64,000 bases of DNA from Blasia pusilla (taxonomy: Eukaryota > Marchantiophyta > Marchantiopsida > Blasiales): NCBI GenBank assembly GCA_050084515.1, contig CM114274.1:31558001-31622000 (forward strand). The letters run 5' to 3'. Positions within the stretch are counted from its first letter, which is position 1. Every line of letters begins with the position of its first letter. This document shows positions 9,912 to 21,781 of the stretch, piece by piece. The notes below the pieces were generated by a model. That model worked only from the letters and a program-made list of their open reading frames with translations. It did not search any database and was not told where the DNA came from. A program made the position numbers and the translations under genes.

Positions 9912-10867
9912 GGATCTACGACCTAGTGACTGTGACCTAGCCTAGCCGCCCTCACGGCGGTTATGGCATTTTGCACAAAAACTTCCCTTCCCACTTTGCG
10001 ACACTCACCGCTCACCCATTCATGACACTCTCTGCGCTACACCCAAGTGCTCTTGTTGCTACGCTATGCAATTATACCCCATGAACCCGCACCAACAAAA
10101 TCTGAGAAAAACGAACAGCGCTTCCGCCCATGGCCTTCCAAATAGAAAAATGACCAACATCCGCAACAGACGCGTCTCCAGGGGCTCCCGACCATGGAAA
10201 CTTGCTTGCTTACTTGCAAACAACAAATTCCCACTTGCCCCATGACATCTTTCTCATGTAAAAATAAATAGTAGTAAAAATGGCACACCCAGCCTAAATC
10301 TCCACTCCTCAATCTACATCGCCATATCGAGCCTCGTCCACCCTGTGCTATCAAGGAATCTGGACGCTAGCACCTTAGTCCTATCTCACACATAGGACTA
10401 GTTGGCTTAGGAAAGCCATCTTCCTCTCTCTTATATAGGGTTGGGAAGAGCCAAAAGGCTCTTCCCCTAAAAATAGTCATCTCCTTGGTAACCTACGCGC
10501 ACAGATTACCAGGGGCGGGTGACCTGGTCAACAAGGCACTCGGCTGTGAAAGACCTAAGCAAGAAAGTTGTCAGAAACGATGTTCCTGACACAATGGACC
10601 TATCCTCAACCTCATCCGATACCGTGGGACAAAGTTACACTCAAGATAGTCCGCTAGCTCCTACGCCCTATCGGCTACTCAGATATGACAATAGCAACTG
10701 AAGTTTCTTCATCCTCCTTTGTGGCTTTTCCACCAACTAGAGTGAATCTTCACTTCAGACATGTTATTCATGTATGGTATACAAGTCAAGTGGTCTGCCA
10801 ACTGCTTTTTTTCTTCCACATATACAATTTTTATGGTGAATTATTGTCGCCATTTTGCCTATTGAAT
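9912..10867. other. No gene recognised
   Basis: Only short incoherent frames in all six readings. The segment separates the minus-strand gag fragment from the truncated 3' end of the next Ty3/gypsy element. A near-TATA string (TATATAGGG at 10433) and the 10450-10510 stretch could be LTR remnants, but I see no clean boundary. Confidence 0.3.
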
Positions 10868-11376
10868 TTAGCGTTTGGAGAGCTCCTTTTGGGACTCTAA
10901 GTAGACTAAGGGCTTGTGATCAGTCTCCACCACACACTCTTTATCGCCCAAGTAATGTTTCCAATGCTTGCTTGCCAACACAATAGCGATTTCTTCTCGC
11001 TCAGTTGTATGGTAATTTTGCTCCGCTGGCAATAGCTTGGGAGAAAAGAAGGCAATAGGATGCCATCCATCCTCCCATTCTTGTTGTAGTACTCCTCCAA
11101 TGCTAGTACCTGAAGCATCTGTGGCCAACTTGATGGGTCGATTTGGATCATACCTCTTCAAAATAGGGGCTTTGATCAAGGCATCCTTCAATGATTGAAA
11201 ATCAATCTCTTGTGATATGCCCCAATTCCAATTTTGTCTTTTCTCTAGTAAAGCCGTCAAGGATTGTGCAATTTGAGCAAAACCTTTGACAAATCTTCAA
11301 TAGAATCCTGTTAATCCTAGAAAACTCTTCAACTGAGTTTGATCCTCAAATGCACTCCATTTTTGGATTGCTTCTA
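10868..11376 (-). pseudogene. RT C-terminal/RNase H domain of Ty3/gypsy element
   Basis: Minus-strand frame 10868-11260 reads WNWGISQEIDFQSLKDAL, LATDASGTSIGGVLQQ (RNase H first Asp, LATDAS), FFSPKLLPAEQNYHTTEREE (catalytic Glu region) and HYLGDKECVVETDHKPLVYL (TDH motif). This is the typical RNase H seen after gypsy reverse transcriptase. The upstream part (11260-11376) contains a stop in QILLRFVKGFAQ-type sequence and then meets the inserted solo LTR. The 3' side stops abruptly after LESQKELSKR. Confidence 0.8.
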
Positions 11377-12378
11377 TGTCGCGCCCCTACTCTCCTTGAA
11401 CGTCAATCTTTAGTGTTGCGAAAGCGTGTGTTCAGTAGGTCACGAACTCATCGCCGATCTGCATCCAAACACGCACTCTCGTTAGTCGGGTTTGGCCAAC
11501 CGGCGTTCCAACCCACCGAGTCCTAAACTCGGCGTCTCATCAAGCTCAACTTTCCTTAGTTCCTAGCTCCCAACACATGGCAAGTCCTTCAAGACTTGGA
11601 ACAGACTTCTTGGTTAGTCCAGGGATCTGAAACGGCACTTACACGCCTAGCGATCCCAACTGTTCAACGGTCCTCGTGTGAGTTCCAAACCGAGACCCAA
11701 GTAATTGAGTCGCGGCGTGAAATCCAAGAGGGATGTCTAAAATCGCCTCAATGGACTTGGTGCAGGTTTTCCAACCCAACGCCCAAACTCGCGTTCCATT
11801 CCATGCCCTTGAGCCGCCCCGCGGCGCCCAAAGTGGGGCTTGGGTTCCAAGCACTCTCGGAGACCTTCCCCCTTACTAGTACTTCTGGGGTTCTCCAATA
11901 ACCCCTCCCCTTTGGGAAAAGAGGTTCGGGCCCTTCATTGTGGCCCTCAACCCGACTCCACTTACAGTTGTTTTTGGGTCTTATCTCGGCTGCTGTTTAT
12001 GCGTTTGCAGCGATCTTTGGTGCGTTTGAACTGGCTCTCCATAAGCTTTCCAACGCACTCTTATTTGCTCCAAACGCATCTCGGCGCTAAAAGTTATGGC
12101 CATAAATACAGTCGGAAACTCTCAAACGCAAGTGGCGTTCCAAGTCCGGATCTTTCCTTTGGCAACCCACTTCCTAGACTCGACTTCTTTCAAGTCTCAT
12201 TCCGCGTTTGGTCCAGGTTTCCGAGTCGCGACCATCATATCTGAAACGCGACTTCTCGCTCGCGTCTCGTTTCTTGTCTCCTCTTTGAGACAACTCCAAC
12301 GCGCAAACCATCTTAGCGTGAGCCCGCTAATGTTCCGATGTTCCGCTTGGCACTTGTTTGGTCATGAGGGTCGCGACA
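11377..12378. mobile_element. Solo LTR with TSD, nested in the Ty3/gypsy element
   Basis: The 1002-bp insert begins TGTCGCGCCCC and ends GGGTCGCGACA, giving perfect 7-bp inverted termini (TGTCGCG/CGCGACA). It is flanked on both sides by TTCTA (11372-11376 and 12379-12383), a 5-bp target-site duplication of the size expected for Ty3/gypsy integrase. Removing it restores continuity between RT and RNase H of the host element. There is no internal coding region, so it is a solo LTR left by recombination. Its preserved ends suggest it is younger than the element it interrupts. Confidence 0.85.
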
Positions 12379-12384
12379 TTCTAC

Positions 12385-13005
12385 CTTCTCATTCATCACT
12401 TGAATGCCTTCTGCACTTACTCGATGCCCTAGATAATCAACTTCTATCTTACCAAACTCACATTTTGAAGTATTAGTATACAACTCATTATCTCTTAGGA
12501 TTTGAAGGACTTCTCGTAGATGATTTCTATGCTCATATATGGTTTTACTATAGAAAAAGATGTCATCTAAGAATACAATGGCATACTTATCTAAATATGG
12601 ATGAAAAATATGATTTATTAGGCCATAAAGGTTGCAAGTGCATTAGTTAGACCAAATGGCATGACTAAGTATTCAAACTGTCCATACCTAGTACAAAAAG
12701 AAATCTTGGGCACATCTTCATATCAATTAGAATTTGGGTGTAGCCCCTTCTAAGGTAAAGTTTGGTGAAGTATTTTGCTCCTTGTAGCTAGTCGAACAAA
12801 TCATCTATTCTTGGTAATGGATATTTGGTTTTTACTATTTGTTGATTCATTGCTCGATATTCAATAAACGGTCGCATGCTTTCATCCTTCTTTTTTACAA
12901 AAAGGACAGGGGCTCCATATGGCGAGATGTTTGGTTGGATGAAGCCTTTCTGCAACATCTCCTCCACTTAGGCTTTGCATTCTTCTAATTCCCTTGGAGC
13001 TAAGC
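12385..13005 (-). pseudogene. Reverse transcriptase domain of Ty3/gypsy element
   Basis: Minus-strand reading shows the RT fingerprint: [79 protein letters not shown], and a final LDDIFFYSK equivalent of the catalytic YxDD strand. At least one in-frame stop (in LFD-stop-LQGAKYF) and frame changes after the PFGLTNA block show it is dead. The sequence is close to plant gypsy RTs in motif spacing. Confidence 0.78.
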
Positions 13006-13242
13006 GATAAGGAGCCTTACATGGTGTTGTGCTTCCTGAAAGGACCTCAATCTTGTGGTCTATCCTCCGTTTGGGTGGTAACCCTGATGGTAAATCATTT
13101 GGGAATACATCTTTATATTCCTCCAATACATCTTTATATTCTTCTCAACTCGTCTGATGCCTCTGAATATTTTTCCAAACCACCAACATCTCTTATTAAA
13201 CCTAGAAACATACATCTTGATATTTGATGGCGCTTTTTCCTA

Positions 13243-13600
13243 TTACATATAGGGTAGGGTTCTAGGATGTGATCTAACTCTATCTCCGTAAAGCTTCCAC
13301 TCTCGAGTTTTCACAATCTTTTTTCTCCAATCTGTCTTTGGATTATATTGTTCCATCCAAGGCATTCCCAAGATAATATCATAACGTGCTAATCTAATGA
13401 CCTTCATCTCCAACTCTTCCTGATACTTTCCTATCCTCAACACTATCCTTCAAGGAAGCTTCTTTATCTTTTTTGTTTGCCCATTTGACAATTCTAACTT
13501 TTTTTTTGGATCCCTCTCTAAAGCTAAGCCCAATTTCATAGCTATGGCTCTTGAAAGGAAACTTTTTGTTGCACCATGATCAATCAACACTCTAACTTAG
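13243..13600 (-). pseudogene. Retropepsin-like protease region of Ty3/gypsy element
   Basis: Minus-strand reading contains VLIDHGATKSFLSRAIAMKL at about 13530-13590, then RYDIILGMPWMEQYNPKTDW at about 13320-13400. The second block is the standard gypsy protease C-terminal motif. The catalytic triad, normally D-S/T-G, reads D-H-G here, so the active site is altered. A stop precedes the 66-codon open part at 13243-13443. Confidence 0.7.
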
Positions 13601-14176
13601 GATCCTTCTACTTCCCCATCTATAACAATGAGACACTTTTCTCCTCTCTTCAAACCATTTACCTCCACATGTTTGTGGCGACCCTCGCCTTTCCTCCTTT
13701 TGTTAGAACCAATATATCCAGGAGATGCGATTACTGGTGGAAGGCGTTTCCCTAAGATCTGCCTTCTTTGTCATCTTCTTGCATGTGTCCTCCTTCAAGA
13801 TGATTAAGAGGGCGACGATATGGCCTATTTCTGAGACTATGAAGACGATAATTCATGGCTTGATGATCATATCTACCACAAAAAAAAAAATGGCGTGTAT
13901 CTCTTCAGACTTTGAATTCTCTTCCTCCTCTAGGAATCCTAACCCCGTCGGTTCGAGGAGCAATCTCTTGTATGTTTGGGTTCTGATCTCTCTCTATTGG
14001 CACCCTTCCATTATACCTTCGTGGCGCATAACCATCTCGTGCTCGAAGGTTACCCTACTCTATGAGTGTGGATTCGTAGTGATTGTTCATGGAAGCAACA
14101 ACCTCTCCTCCTCCTTCGTACACATTTGCCATACGTTGGCACATGCGATTGCTTCATTGATATCTTTTGGATTGTC

Positions 14177-14425
14177 TCAAATCACCTCTAGACGCACTTT
14201 CCTCTTCAAACCTCTCTTGAACAGATCGAGAGCTTTTGGCCCACTCATGTTGCGGATTTGTATCTGCAAGTCACAAATCTCTTCGATGTAGTCCTCCACA
14301 GTACCTTTATGCTCCACTCGCCATAATTTCATTCTAGCAGTGAGAATTGGATCCACAACTTGGAAATTTTGCAGCAACCCTTGCTTTATTTCGGTGCATG
14401 TGATTTTTTGAGTTGTTTCAATCAA
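14177..14425 (-). pseudogene. Gag fragment of Ty3/gypsy element
   Basis: An 82-codon frame reads KQGLLQNFQVVDPILTARMK, LWRVEHKGTVEDYIEEICDL and NMSGPKALDLFKRGLKRKV. This matches the pattern of the retrotransposon gag domain (helical, with a conserved L-x-F-x-x-G-L near the end). It begins just inside the LTR at 14450-14999 and is in the right place and strand to be the element's own gag. Confidence 0.65.
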
Positions 14426-14449
14426 GGATCTCGCCCATTTTTGATACTA

Positions 14450-14999
14450 TGTCAATGCTCTCACTCACGCATTCTCTCTTTGTAAATTAAGATCCAATCT
14501 CTCTCAACACCTTAGCTCTCAAATGTGTGCACTCTCACGTGTCTCTCTCAATATCAAACCAAACTCACTCTCCTAATGAGAGGCTTGGGTTACACACACA
14601 AGGCAAGCAAGACCATAGCTCTTCCGCCTCATGCCAAGAGGTTCAACAAAGAGAGAATGAGCTCTCAAGCTCTCTCTCTCCTTGAGGTATATCCTCTTCC
14701 CTCTCCCATGCTCTCTCCTTGGTAACCTATGCTCGCAGGTCACCTCCTTGGCTCTTGACCTCTTGTAGCGGGTCAAGGGCCACTTCCCAAAGTAGAAAGT
14801 TAACTCTACCAAATATGGAAACTTACATAAAATAGTAAGTTTCTCTATATGGCTTCAAATGAGCCGAAACAAAGGAGAAACATGCTCTCTCAGGTTTCTC
14901 TGGACCTCAGTTGGCCATCCTCGATCTCTTGAGTTTGTTCTCCTCTACTCACGAAAGCCTCTATCAGATCTCTCCGATCTATCCTAAAAAGTGATGACA
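14450..14999 (-). repeat. LTR of family A, copy 2, probable 5' LTR
   Basis: The 550-bp segment on the minus strand starts TGTCATCACTTTTTAGG and ends GAGAGCATTGACA, giving TGTCA/TGACA termini. It is homologous to 4787-5335 in opposite orientation. Immediately inside it lies TAGTATCAAAAA, a degraded match to the TGGTATCAGAGC initiator-Met tRNA primer-binding site, followed by gag. This supports a 5' LTR. I find no matching 5-bp duplication outside. Confidence 0.6.
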
Positions 15000-15039
15000 T
15001 CCTTCCAAGAGGGGTAATCCACTATCGTTGGAAGAGCAA

Positions 15040-15055
15040 CCTTGCTCTAATATCA
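15040..15055 (-). other. Degenerate tRNA-Met primer-binding site
   Basis: On the minus strand TGATATTAGAGCAAGG closely resembles the plant LTR-retroelement primer-binding site TGGTATCAGAGC. It lies 41 bp outside the LTR at 14450-14999 and so probably belongs to an older element into which that LTR was inserted. Confidence 0.45.
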
Positions 15056-15059
15056 TTGT

Positions 15060-17040
15060 AACTCTCCAGCTCACAGAACCACTCTAGAGTTGCTTAAAGA
15101 TAGAATGCCCCTCGAGGCCTCTCCTCTTCCTTTATATACTTAGAGATAGGAATAATGAGACAAATTAGCTCTAGCTATCCTTATGCCATGTGTCCTACTC
15201 TCATAGCATGAGAGAATCTTCTTTGGACTCTAATGTCCCAACCTCATCTTCCTCAACCTCATCCTTATCTTCATTTTCACCAACCTATGGCCCCACTCTC
15301 ATCTTTATCTCATGTATCTTGTCTTTTCTTTTTTTGGTTGATTGTTTCTCTCTTATGCGCTTCATGACATAGATTCTAACTTAACTATGACTAACAAAGG
15401 ATTGTTATAGTAATTCATTCTGATTGGGAGAGCAAATAAGCCCAATGTTATCCTTGGTCCCTCCTCTTTATATATTCATAATGGATCTACAAGAGTATAA
15501 AATAAAGGCCAATCTTATCTTCTGTCACATGTCTTTCTTTTAAGGCTCAGTCAATCCCCTTTGGACACAAGTAGATTAGTTTTTATGTCTTCATAAAAGA
15601 TCCTTCTAAACTTACCCCATATCTTTCCAATTATCCCAGTTATCCTAGCCTTGACTTCTTCATCAACCAAGACTACTTTAGTTTTATTTTCATAAAAATA
15701 CCAATCCACTATTTTATGTTTATAATATTTATGTCTCATTTATAACCTCTTTTCCTAAAGTTAGGCCCGCACAAATGATGCACTACTAAGAGATTTAAGC
15801 ATTAAATTTTTTTTCCTAAGATTATCACTCAATACTTTTAAATTCTCTCTAATATTAATAAGAGTGAAATGTACATGTTGGATCATTTTACTATACGACA
15901 AGGCATGGAGTTGAAAGGGTAAGGCCAATTGTTATCTGTAAGAGAAGCTTTTAGTGGAGGTTCAATTTCAAAGATAGTTTTCATGTGCAAGGGAAATTTT
16001 AAAGTTTTTTCTTTTGGATATTACGCACTCATCTAGCAACCATTTCTTTGGTCTTAAAATTATTTATAGTCCTACAGCTGCAAAATTTTTTCTATCCTAA
16101 TTATATTGTTTTAAATTACTAAAGTTTGAAGAAATTTTCTTTGGAAATATTTATGAAAAATAATCATAAAAGAAAGTAATATTGGTGTAAAAAGGATGGA
16201 AAGATGGACATTTGAAAAAGTGTGAGTATTATAGAATTATCTGATACACGGTTAAGCATGAAATCTCAATTTAATTCTTCAAGTTTACATTTTCACATTG
16301 TGAATGTCACATCATAGTTAGTTGATACTTAGAGTTATATCGTTTCGATGTTGTAGGGAGTTTTTATGTTGTTTGTAAGTATCTTTAGCTAGAGTGATCA
16401 AATGCGGTTGGTTAAAAATTTGTTGCATCAAAATATAGGGTTTTTTCTTATTCTTTTTTTTTTTCTATTATTGGGTTGATGACTTGTTGAATTGGTCAAC
16501 AATCACCCACTACCTTGCGTGAGTACTATGCAGGTTGCTCATATATGGGTATCTTTGTGGAGGATCTTGATAGAGACTTCCTGAGGTTATATGAGGTCGG
16601 AAGTCTTTTCAGATTAACCTTAAGATATTAGAGTCTCAATTTGGTAATGTTGGAGGAAGGATGTGGCTTAATGCTCTCATATACAATTAAGAGCGCTGTT
16701 GGCTAGTTGCTTGAGGACGTCACTTGAGGATATTAGCATTTCATGTGAGTACGGCGACATGGGCTTTTTAATTCTAGAAAGAGGAAAATTATAACTAACC
16801 AATTAGTTGCGAAAGGGCTTGAAATTTTTTTAGGTACTATTATAATGTAGGGTCCAAATAATTGGTAGGACGATACAAATGATTAGAAATCTACTATAGG
16901 GAACTTGATATCCCATGTTGCGACGTGTCATTTTCTTGTTCATGATAAAGTAAATATAAAAATATAGGAATAAATAAAAAATCGTCATTAAGTATGCAAT
17001 AACATCATCTATAAACATAAAATTTTCTTTACTATATAAG
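15060..17040. other. AT-rich intergenic, no gene recognised
   Basis: Low-complexity AT-rich sequence with only short frames, none matching a known domain. Long T and A runs are scattered throughout (for example near 16445 and 17170). Confidence 0.4.
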
Positions 17041-17049
17041 TAATGTTAG

Positions 17050-17985
17050 TATATGGATACTTGAAGTTAGAAGACTTATGAATATCCAATTTCTCTCATA
17101 CTTATCTAAAAATTCCAAATCTTTGTCAAGTCATGCATGGAAATTTGAGGAGGTGGATAAAATTTTTTTCATGGGAAAATATTGCTCCAAAGTGAAGCTA
17201 ACAATAAACATGGGGAAATACCACGTTTAAATGATAACTCACATTTTGAGTGACTTTCACAAGATATAAACAGTTCATTAAATCTAAATACTATCAAGAG
17301 TACTCCACTACAACTTTCAAATCCATGTAAGGGTGCAATGTGATGTTACAAGTACTACATCCATGCAAGAAAATGGACTTATGCAAGGCGGCGGATGTTC
17401 CATGAGGGTTGAACCTACAAAAATCTCCAAAATTTTCTAACACATGTATAAGGTGGTACTTAACATGTCTGAATTATTTTAGATCCATTGGACATCCATT
17501 TCCAATGAATTATTAATGGAAAATGGTTTTAATTTGATTTTTTTCCTCCTTCCTCCAATTCCAAAAGAAGATCAGAACCAAGAAATCACCTAATAATGCA
17601 AACATGGAAACATCATCAAGGTTTTAGCATAATCCAACGGGTAGATCTGAGATGGTGTTAGAACTAAGAAAATTAAAACAAGAACTTAATGCCAATTCTC
17701 AAGGTAGATATTTTATACTTGAAGTTGGAAGTGTTGTGAGTATCCAACTTTGCTCATGCTCATCAAAAAAAAATGAAACTCAATTAAATCATGCATGGAG
17801 ACATGAAGAGCTGGTTGATTTTTTTATGGGAAACTATTGCCACGAAGTAAAGCAAAAGAAAACAATGAGAAATGCCAAGTTTAAATTATAACTCATATTT
17901 TGAGTGACTTTTGTAAGATCTAAACCGTTGATTAAATTTAAATACAAGAAAAAGTACTTTCCTATAACTTTCAAATCCATCCAAT
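17050..17985 (+). repeat. Diverged direct repeat, two units of about 275 bp, 650 bp apart
   Basis: Unit 1 (about 17060-17345) and unit 2 (about 17715-17995) share many blocks in the same order: ACTTGAAGTT, TCATGCATGGA, CATGGGAAA, a TTTAAATNATAACTCA block followed by TTTTGAGTGACTTT, AACTTTCAAATCCAT and GGAATGTGATGTTA (CAATGTGATGTTA in unit 1). The moderate divergence implies an old duplication. It is probably part of an unidentified transposable element. Confidence 0.6.
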
Positions 17986-18244
17986 GGTGGAATGTGATGT
18001 TATAAGCACATTAAGACAAGAAAACTTGGTTGCATAATTGTAAGGAATTTTTTATTTCTCATCCACATCATGAAGTTGATTATGAACAACTCTTGTGGGG
18101 AACGAGCATGCTAGTTATCGTGATGGTGTAAGGGGAAACATTTGGAATTATTTTGTTCCATTAGTTCACTCGTATGTGGAGTCAAATTTGTGGAATGAAC
18201 CAAATCCTCCCTTGGGTCTCCTAAAGTGATGAAAATACTATAGA

Positions 18245-18490
18245 TCAAGATCTAATTGATATTGATGTAGCTAGACATGAGTTGAGACAAGTTATGAGTG
18301 AGATTATGCACGAGAATGTTGGAGAAGAAAATGTTAGAAAGGTTGATCCTATTGTTACATATGAGGGGAAAACTATATATAAATCAACATTGGTGAGCCA
18401 ACTTATTGGAAATCTTATCCTTTCAAAAGATAGACTTTTAAGAGTCATAAGTTCATTGACATTTAGTATTCCTAAACTTCACTTATAACC
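18245..18490 (+). pseudogene. Unidentified coding-like fragment
   Basis: The plus-strand frame 18282-18488 reads as a plausible protein (QVMSEIMHENVGEENVRKV, DPIVTYEGKTIYKSTLVSQL, IGNLILSKDRLLRVISSL). It has biased, non-repetitive composition in an otherwise AT-rich desert and no clear exon context. I do not recognise the family. It may be a remnant of a transposable element protein. Confidence 0.25.
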
Positions 18491-19840
18491 TTCAGACGCA
18501 CCTTGAACATTATGTATATTAGATATTGGTTGTACAAGTGTGTGCTTTTCAAAGAGGAACCATTGTTATCTTCTACTTCGAGGGTTGCAGCATCTAGACA
18601 CAAAAGAAAAAAAGACTAAAGGCGTCCCTACAAGTAGCATGGAGAGAGGATATACTTACAAAGCTTGGATAGATAAAGTTCAAAAGTTGAGGGGAAAAAG
18701 AATTGCACAAAAATAAGGTATGATATATCGTTACATGATAGAGGCTTGCTTGAGAATGATAGGATAGAGTGTATCTTCAATTGATTCAATCCTGTGAATC
18801 AAGACTCAATTTGTTTCATTTATGATAACAATGATGTACAATGGATAGAATAGATATGGTAATTGCTTGTGTTATAATGGAATATAAGTAGGGAGTGAAG
18901 ATTCTTGGATACTAGATCTTCATGATAGAAAAGTTGTAGATGCTTTCTTAAAAGAAAAGGAATTTTTGACTTTTTAGGTATTTATGAAATAAAGTATTTA
19001 CATCAAACCAGTTGTATATGTCATTGGAATGTAATTATATTATATCTTAAGTGTATTGTGTGTACTCTTTTTCATTTACATCGAATATGCTCTTTGTACT
19101 ACACTTCTTTTACAAAAATTGTATCTTCATGCAAAAGAGACCATACGTTTTTTTGAAGATTTGTATAATAGTGAAAGGGTTATTAAAATCCATAATTGAA
19201 GAAATTATAACAGCGATGCCTCAATTAAAAATTGCAAAAAAAAAAACTAGTTCATGGTATGGAATGAATGGTTGTCCAAAGGAAGAGGGGAATACATGGC
19301 CAAATTTTAAAATGAGGATTAAGTTTAGTGAATAAGTTATCTAAAGTCTTGTTTGACTATGATATCACTCTTAATTCAAGAAACACAACTCACTAATTCA
19401 TGAAGCTTAGATTTATTGAATATTCATGTCCTACTTCTCTGTGAAAGAGTGGCATCATAGTCAAACAAGTAGAAAAAGAGAATTCGGGCACACCAATATA
19501 ATTCAAATTTTAGGAGGTCATTTATAATGAGTTTTGGAGGTCAAATTTTGAATTTATAATAAGATTGATGGTCACATAAGACGATAATAGAAAATATCAC
19601 ATGGAGTTTTCTAGAAACTAATACATGAGATTCAACAATTCATGCTACTTGTGTTTGAGTAGGAGAGAGAAAGGCAAAGAGTTTGTTGGAAATTTGTATT
19701 ACGATAGTCATTTGTCAATATGCCCACAATCTAAAATTGAGAATCTCGGGTGATTAATATTGTGATATGACATCAAAGAGTAGATTTTTTTCAAATACAC
19801 TTTCATTATGATTAATATTCTCCAAGGTTGTATAGAAAAT
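18491..19840. other. AT-rich intergenic, no gene recognised
   Basis: Only short frames of low-complexity composition. No repeats were recognised here beyond general AT richness. Confidence 0.35.
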
Positions 19841-19844
19841 GACT

Positions 19845-20125
19845 TGTCCGTCCATGGGATAAGTCTAGACATGTCTCCAACATGCCATCTTGGACCTATT
19901 TTCACATCGTGTCCCCACCACGACCCCTACCCGCGCTCCTCTTGCATAGGTGGGACGCGGGCTATTTTTTTTAATAAAAAATGAGCGGACCCTAGATGTG
20001 GGTTGGGGTTGTGGGAGGGATGCGGGCTAGGAAGAGGATGTAGTGGGCCGGGATGTGAGATGCGGGCGGTCGAGCCCGCATGGACATGTTTATCCCTTGG
20101 ATAGAATAAGTCCGCAGACAGGGAC
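19845..20125 (-). repeat. Dispersed repeat, family C, copy 1
   Basis: A GC-rich island in AT-rich DNA. Its minus strand near 20065-20125 reads GCGGACTTATTC and then ACATGTCCATGCGGGC, closely matching the blocks at 33925-33985 and 51920-51970. A second, inverted-looking block (CCATGGGATAAGTCTAGACA) lies at about 19850-19880. Confidence 0.45.
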
Positions 20126-20219
20126 TTTTTTTGTATGCAATCTTGACATTCTCCTTCTCACCAAAAGACATAAATTAGACTCTAAATTTGGTAGATGGCC
20201 AACAATTAATGAAATGAAG

Positions 20220-20640
20220 AAAAAAATGAGGAAATATAAATAAATAAATAAAAGTATAAATATAAGTCTAAAGATATAAATATAAGTAAATAAAAGTCTA
20301 AAGATATAAATAAATAAAAGTATAAATATAAATATAAATAAAAGTCTAAAGATATAAATAAATAAAAGTATAAATATAAATATAAATAAAATTCTAAAGA
20401 TATAAATAAATAAAAGTATAAATATAAATATAAATAAAAGTATAAAGATATAAATAAATAAAAGTATAAAGATATAAATAAATAAAAGTATAAATATAAA
20501 TATAAATAAAAGTATGAAGATATAAATAAATAAAAGTATAAATATAAAGATAAATAAAAGTATAAATTTAAATATAAATATAAGTATAAAGATATAAATA
20601 AATAAAAAATTAATAAATCAAAGAAAAATTAAGATAAAAA
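20220..20640. repeat. AT-rich tandem array, unit about 48 bp
   Basis: About eight imperfect units built from ATAAATAAATAAAAGTATAA and AATATAAATAAAAGTCTAAA, with higher-order period near 48 bp. The array grades into A-rich sequence after 20600. It looks like simple-sequence expansion. Confidence 0.75.
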
Positions 20641-21751
20641 TATAAAAATACATAGAAATACAAAAATAAAAAAGAAATACACATATGTGGATTTTCGCAA
20701 CCATAGGAGCTATCTAAATACTAAAAGTTAAATTTGGCATGAAATAGTTTCCTAAGCACTATAGGAATGTCCACTCTTACTATTTGGTGCTTCTACAAAG
20801 GATTTGTGATATTGAGTATAAGTTTTGGGACTACTTGTGATCTAACAAATTTAAGGTAATCCATCATATTTCAACACATTGGAAAAAAAATTCTTTCTTA
20901 GCCAAAAGCTACTTTTCCACTAGGAGAATAAAATTATATAGCCAATATAACCTTGTGCCTCTACACTTAATTGCTGTTTTTGTTTTTTTTCCCTCTTCAT
21001 ACATTCTATCCTCATAGATTGCACTTACCATTCACCACTCACAATCTCTTCCCACGCGTGTGATTTTCTTCCCCTCTCTAAGGAGTGGGTGGACTACACA
21101 TCAGTTAAGGTTATTGGCTACTCCCCTTAAGGACCTAGTCCCATGCTAACTAAAGTCATGATGACTTTCGAGGCGATCCCCAATTGATAGAATCTAACGG
21201 TTGAAAAATCAGCAAAAAATAGGATTCCAACCACGCTTGCACCATAGAAAATCAAGGTGCGAGTCGTTGGGATGTTGCTACCCATAATTCCATGTAATCC
21301 ACTAATCTATCAAAAGAATGAAAGAGGTCCTTCCATAAATTCCATGGTATGCTATTCTTGTTCTACTTTGCTTAGGCATCCGATAAGAGAAAATAGTCAA
21401 TTCCATTCAATTCCGCACTAAAACTAAACGGATGTAGTGGAGACCTGATCTCCATGGGATCTAGTCCTAAATCACGATTATTAAACCTGCAGGATGATCC
21501 ATGGCATTGGGAGGACTTCACGTTACAAGAAAATTCCTCCAAGGGACTTATCCCATGGCCACGTTTCTTGGGGTTGTACGCGACCTTAAGAAATGTCCCT
21601 CCGCCTAGAACCGTTGGCTGTCCGGTGGTGCTCAGCCGGTTTTAGGCTGGTTGTGCAGTTTGTCTACTAATTGCACCAGGGATTCTTCACTCACAATAGC
21701 GAGTTCTTTCAAAGTTCATACGAGTTGGGGAGGGCGTGAGGACTCAACGCC
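20641..21751. other. Intergenic, no gene recognised
   Basis: No frame with domain similarity. The segment 21100-21660 has higher GC and contains short palindromic stretches, but no recognisable element boundaries. Confidence 0.35.
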
Positions 21752-21781
21752 TTTCTTGCGCCCTAAATTGGGCGCAAGAAA
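21752..21781. repeat. Perfect hairpin, 12-bp arms, 6-nt loop
   Basis: TTTCTTGCGCCC, loop TAAATT, GGGCGCAAGAAA: perfect arms, stable GC-rich stem. It is one of four such perfect short hairpins in the window (also 33140, 61162 and 62592). Confidence 0.7.

Larger units (their letters stand above)
10868..14999 (-). mobile_element. Ty3/gypsy retrotransposon, minus strand, decayed, split by a solo LTR
   Basis: On the minus strand the order is LTR (14999-14450), gag (14425-14177), protease (about 13600-13243), reverse transcriptase (about 13005-12385) and RNase H (11370-10868). This is the classical Ty3/gypsy pol order. It is a different family from the methyltransferase-bearing copies. Stops interrupt several domains (for example inside RT), and no integrase or 3' LTR is present beyond 10868, so it is 3'-truncated. 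A foreign 1002-bp solo LTR separates RT from RNase H. Confidence 0.8.

Noticed and set aside
20220-20640. Tandem array as a CRISPR-like or centromeric array
   Set aside because: Units are simple AT-rich sequence with no unique spacers, and the array is only about 400 bp.
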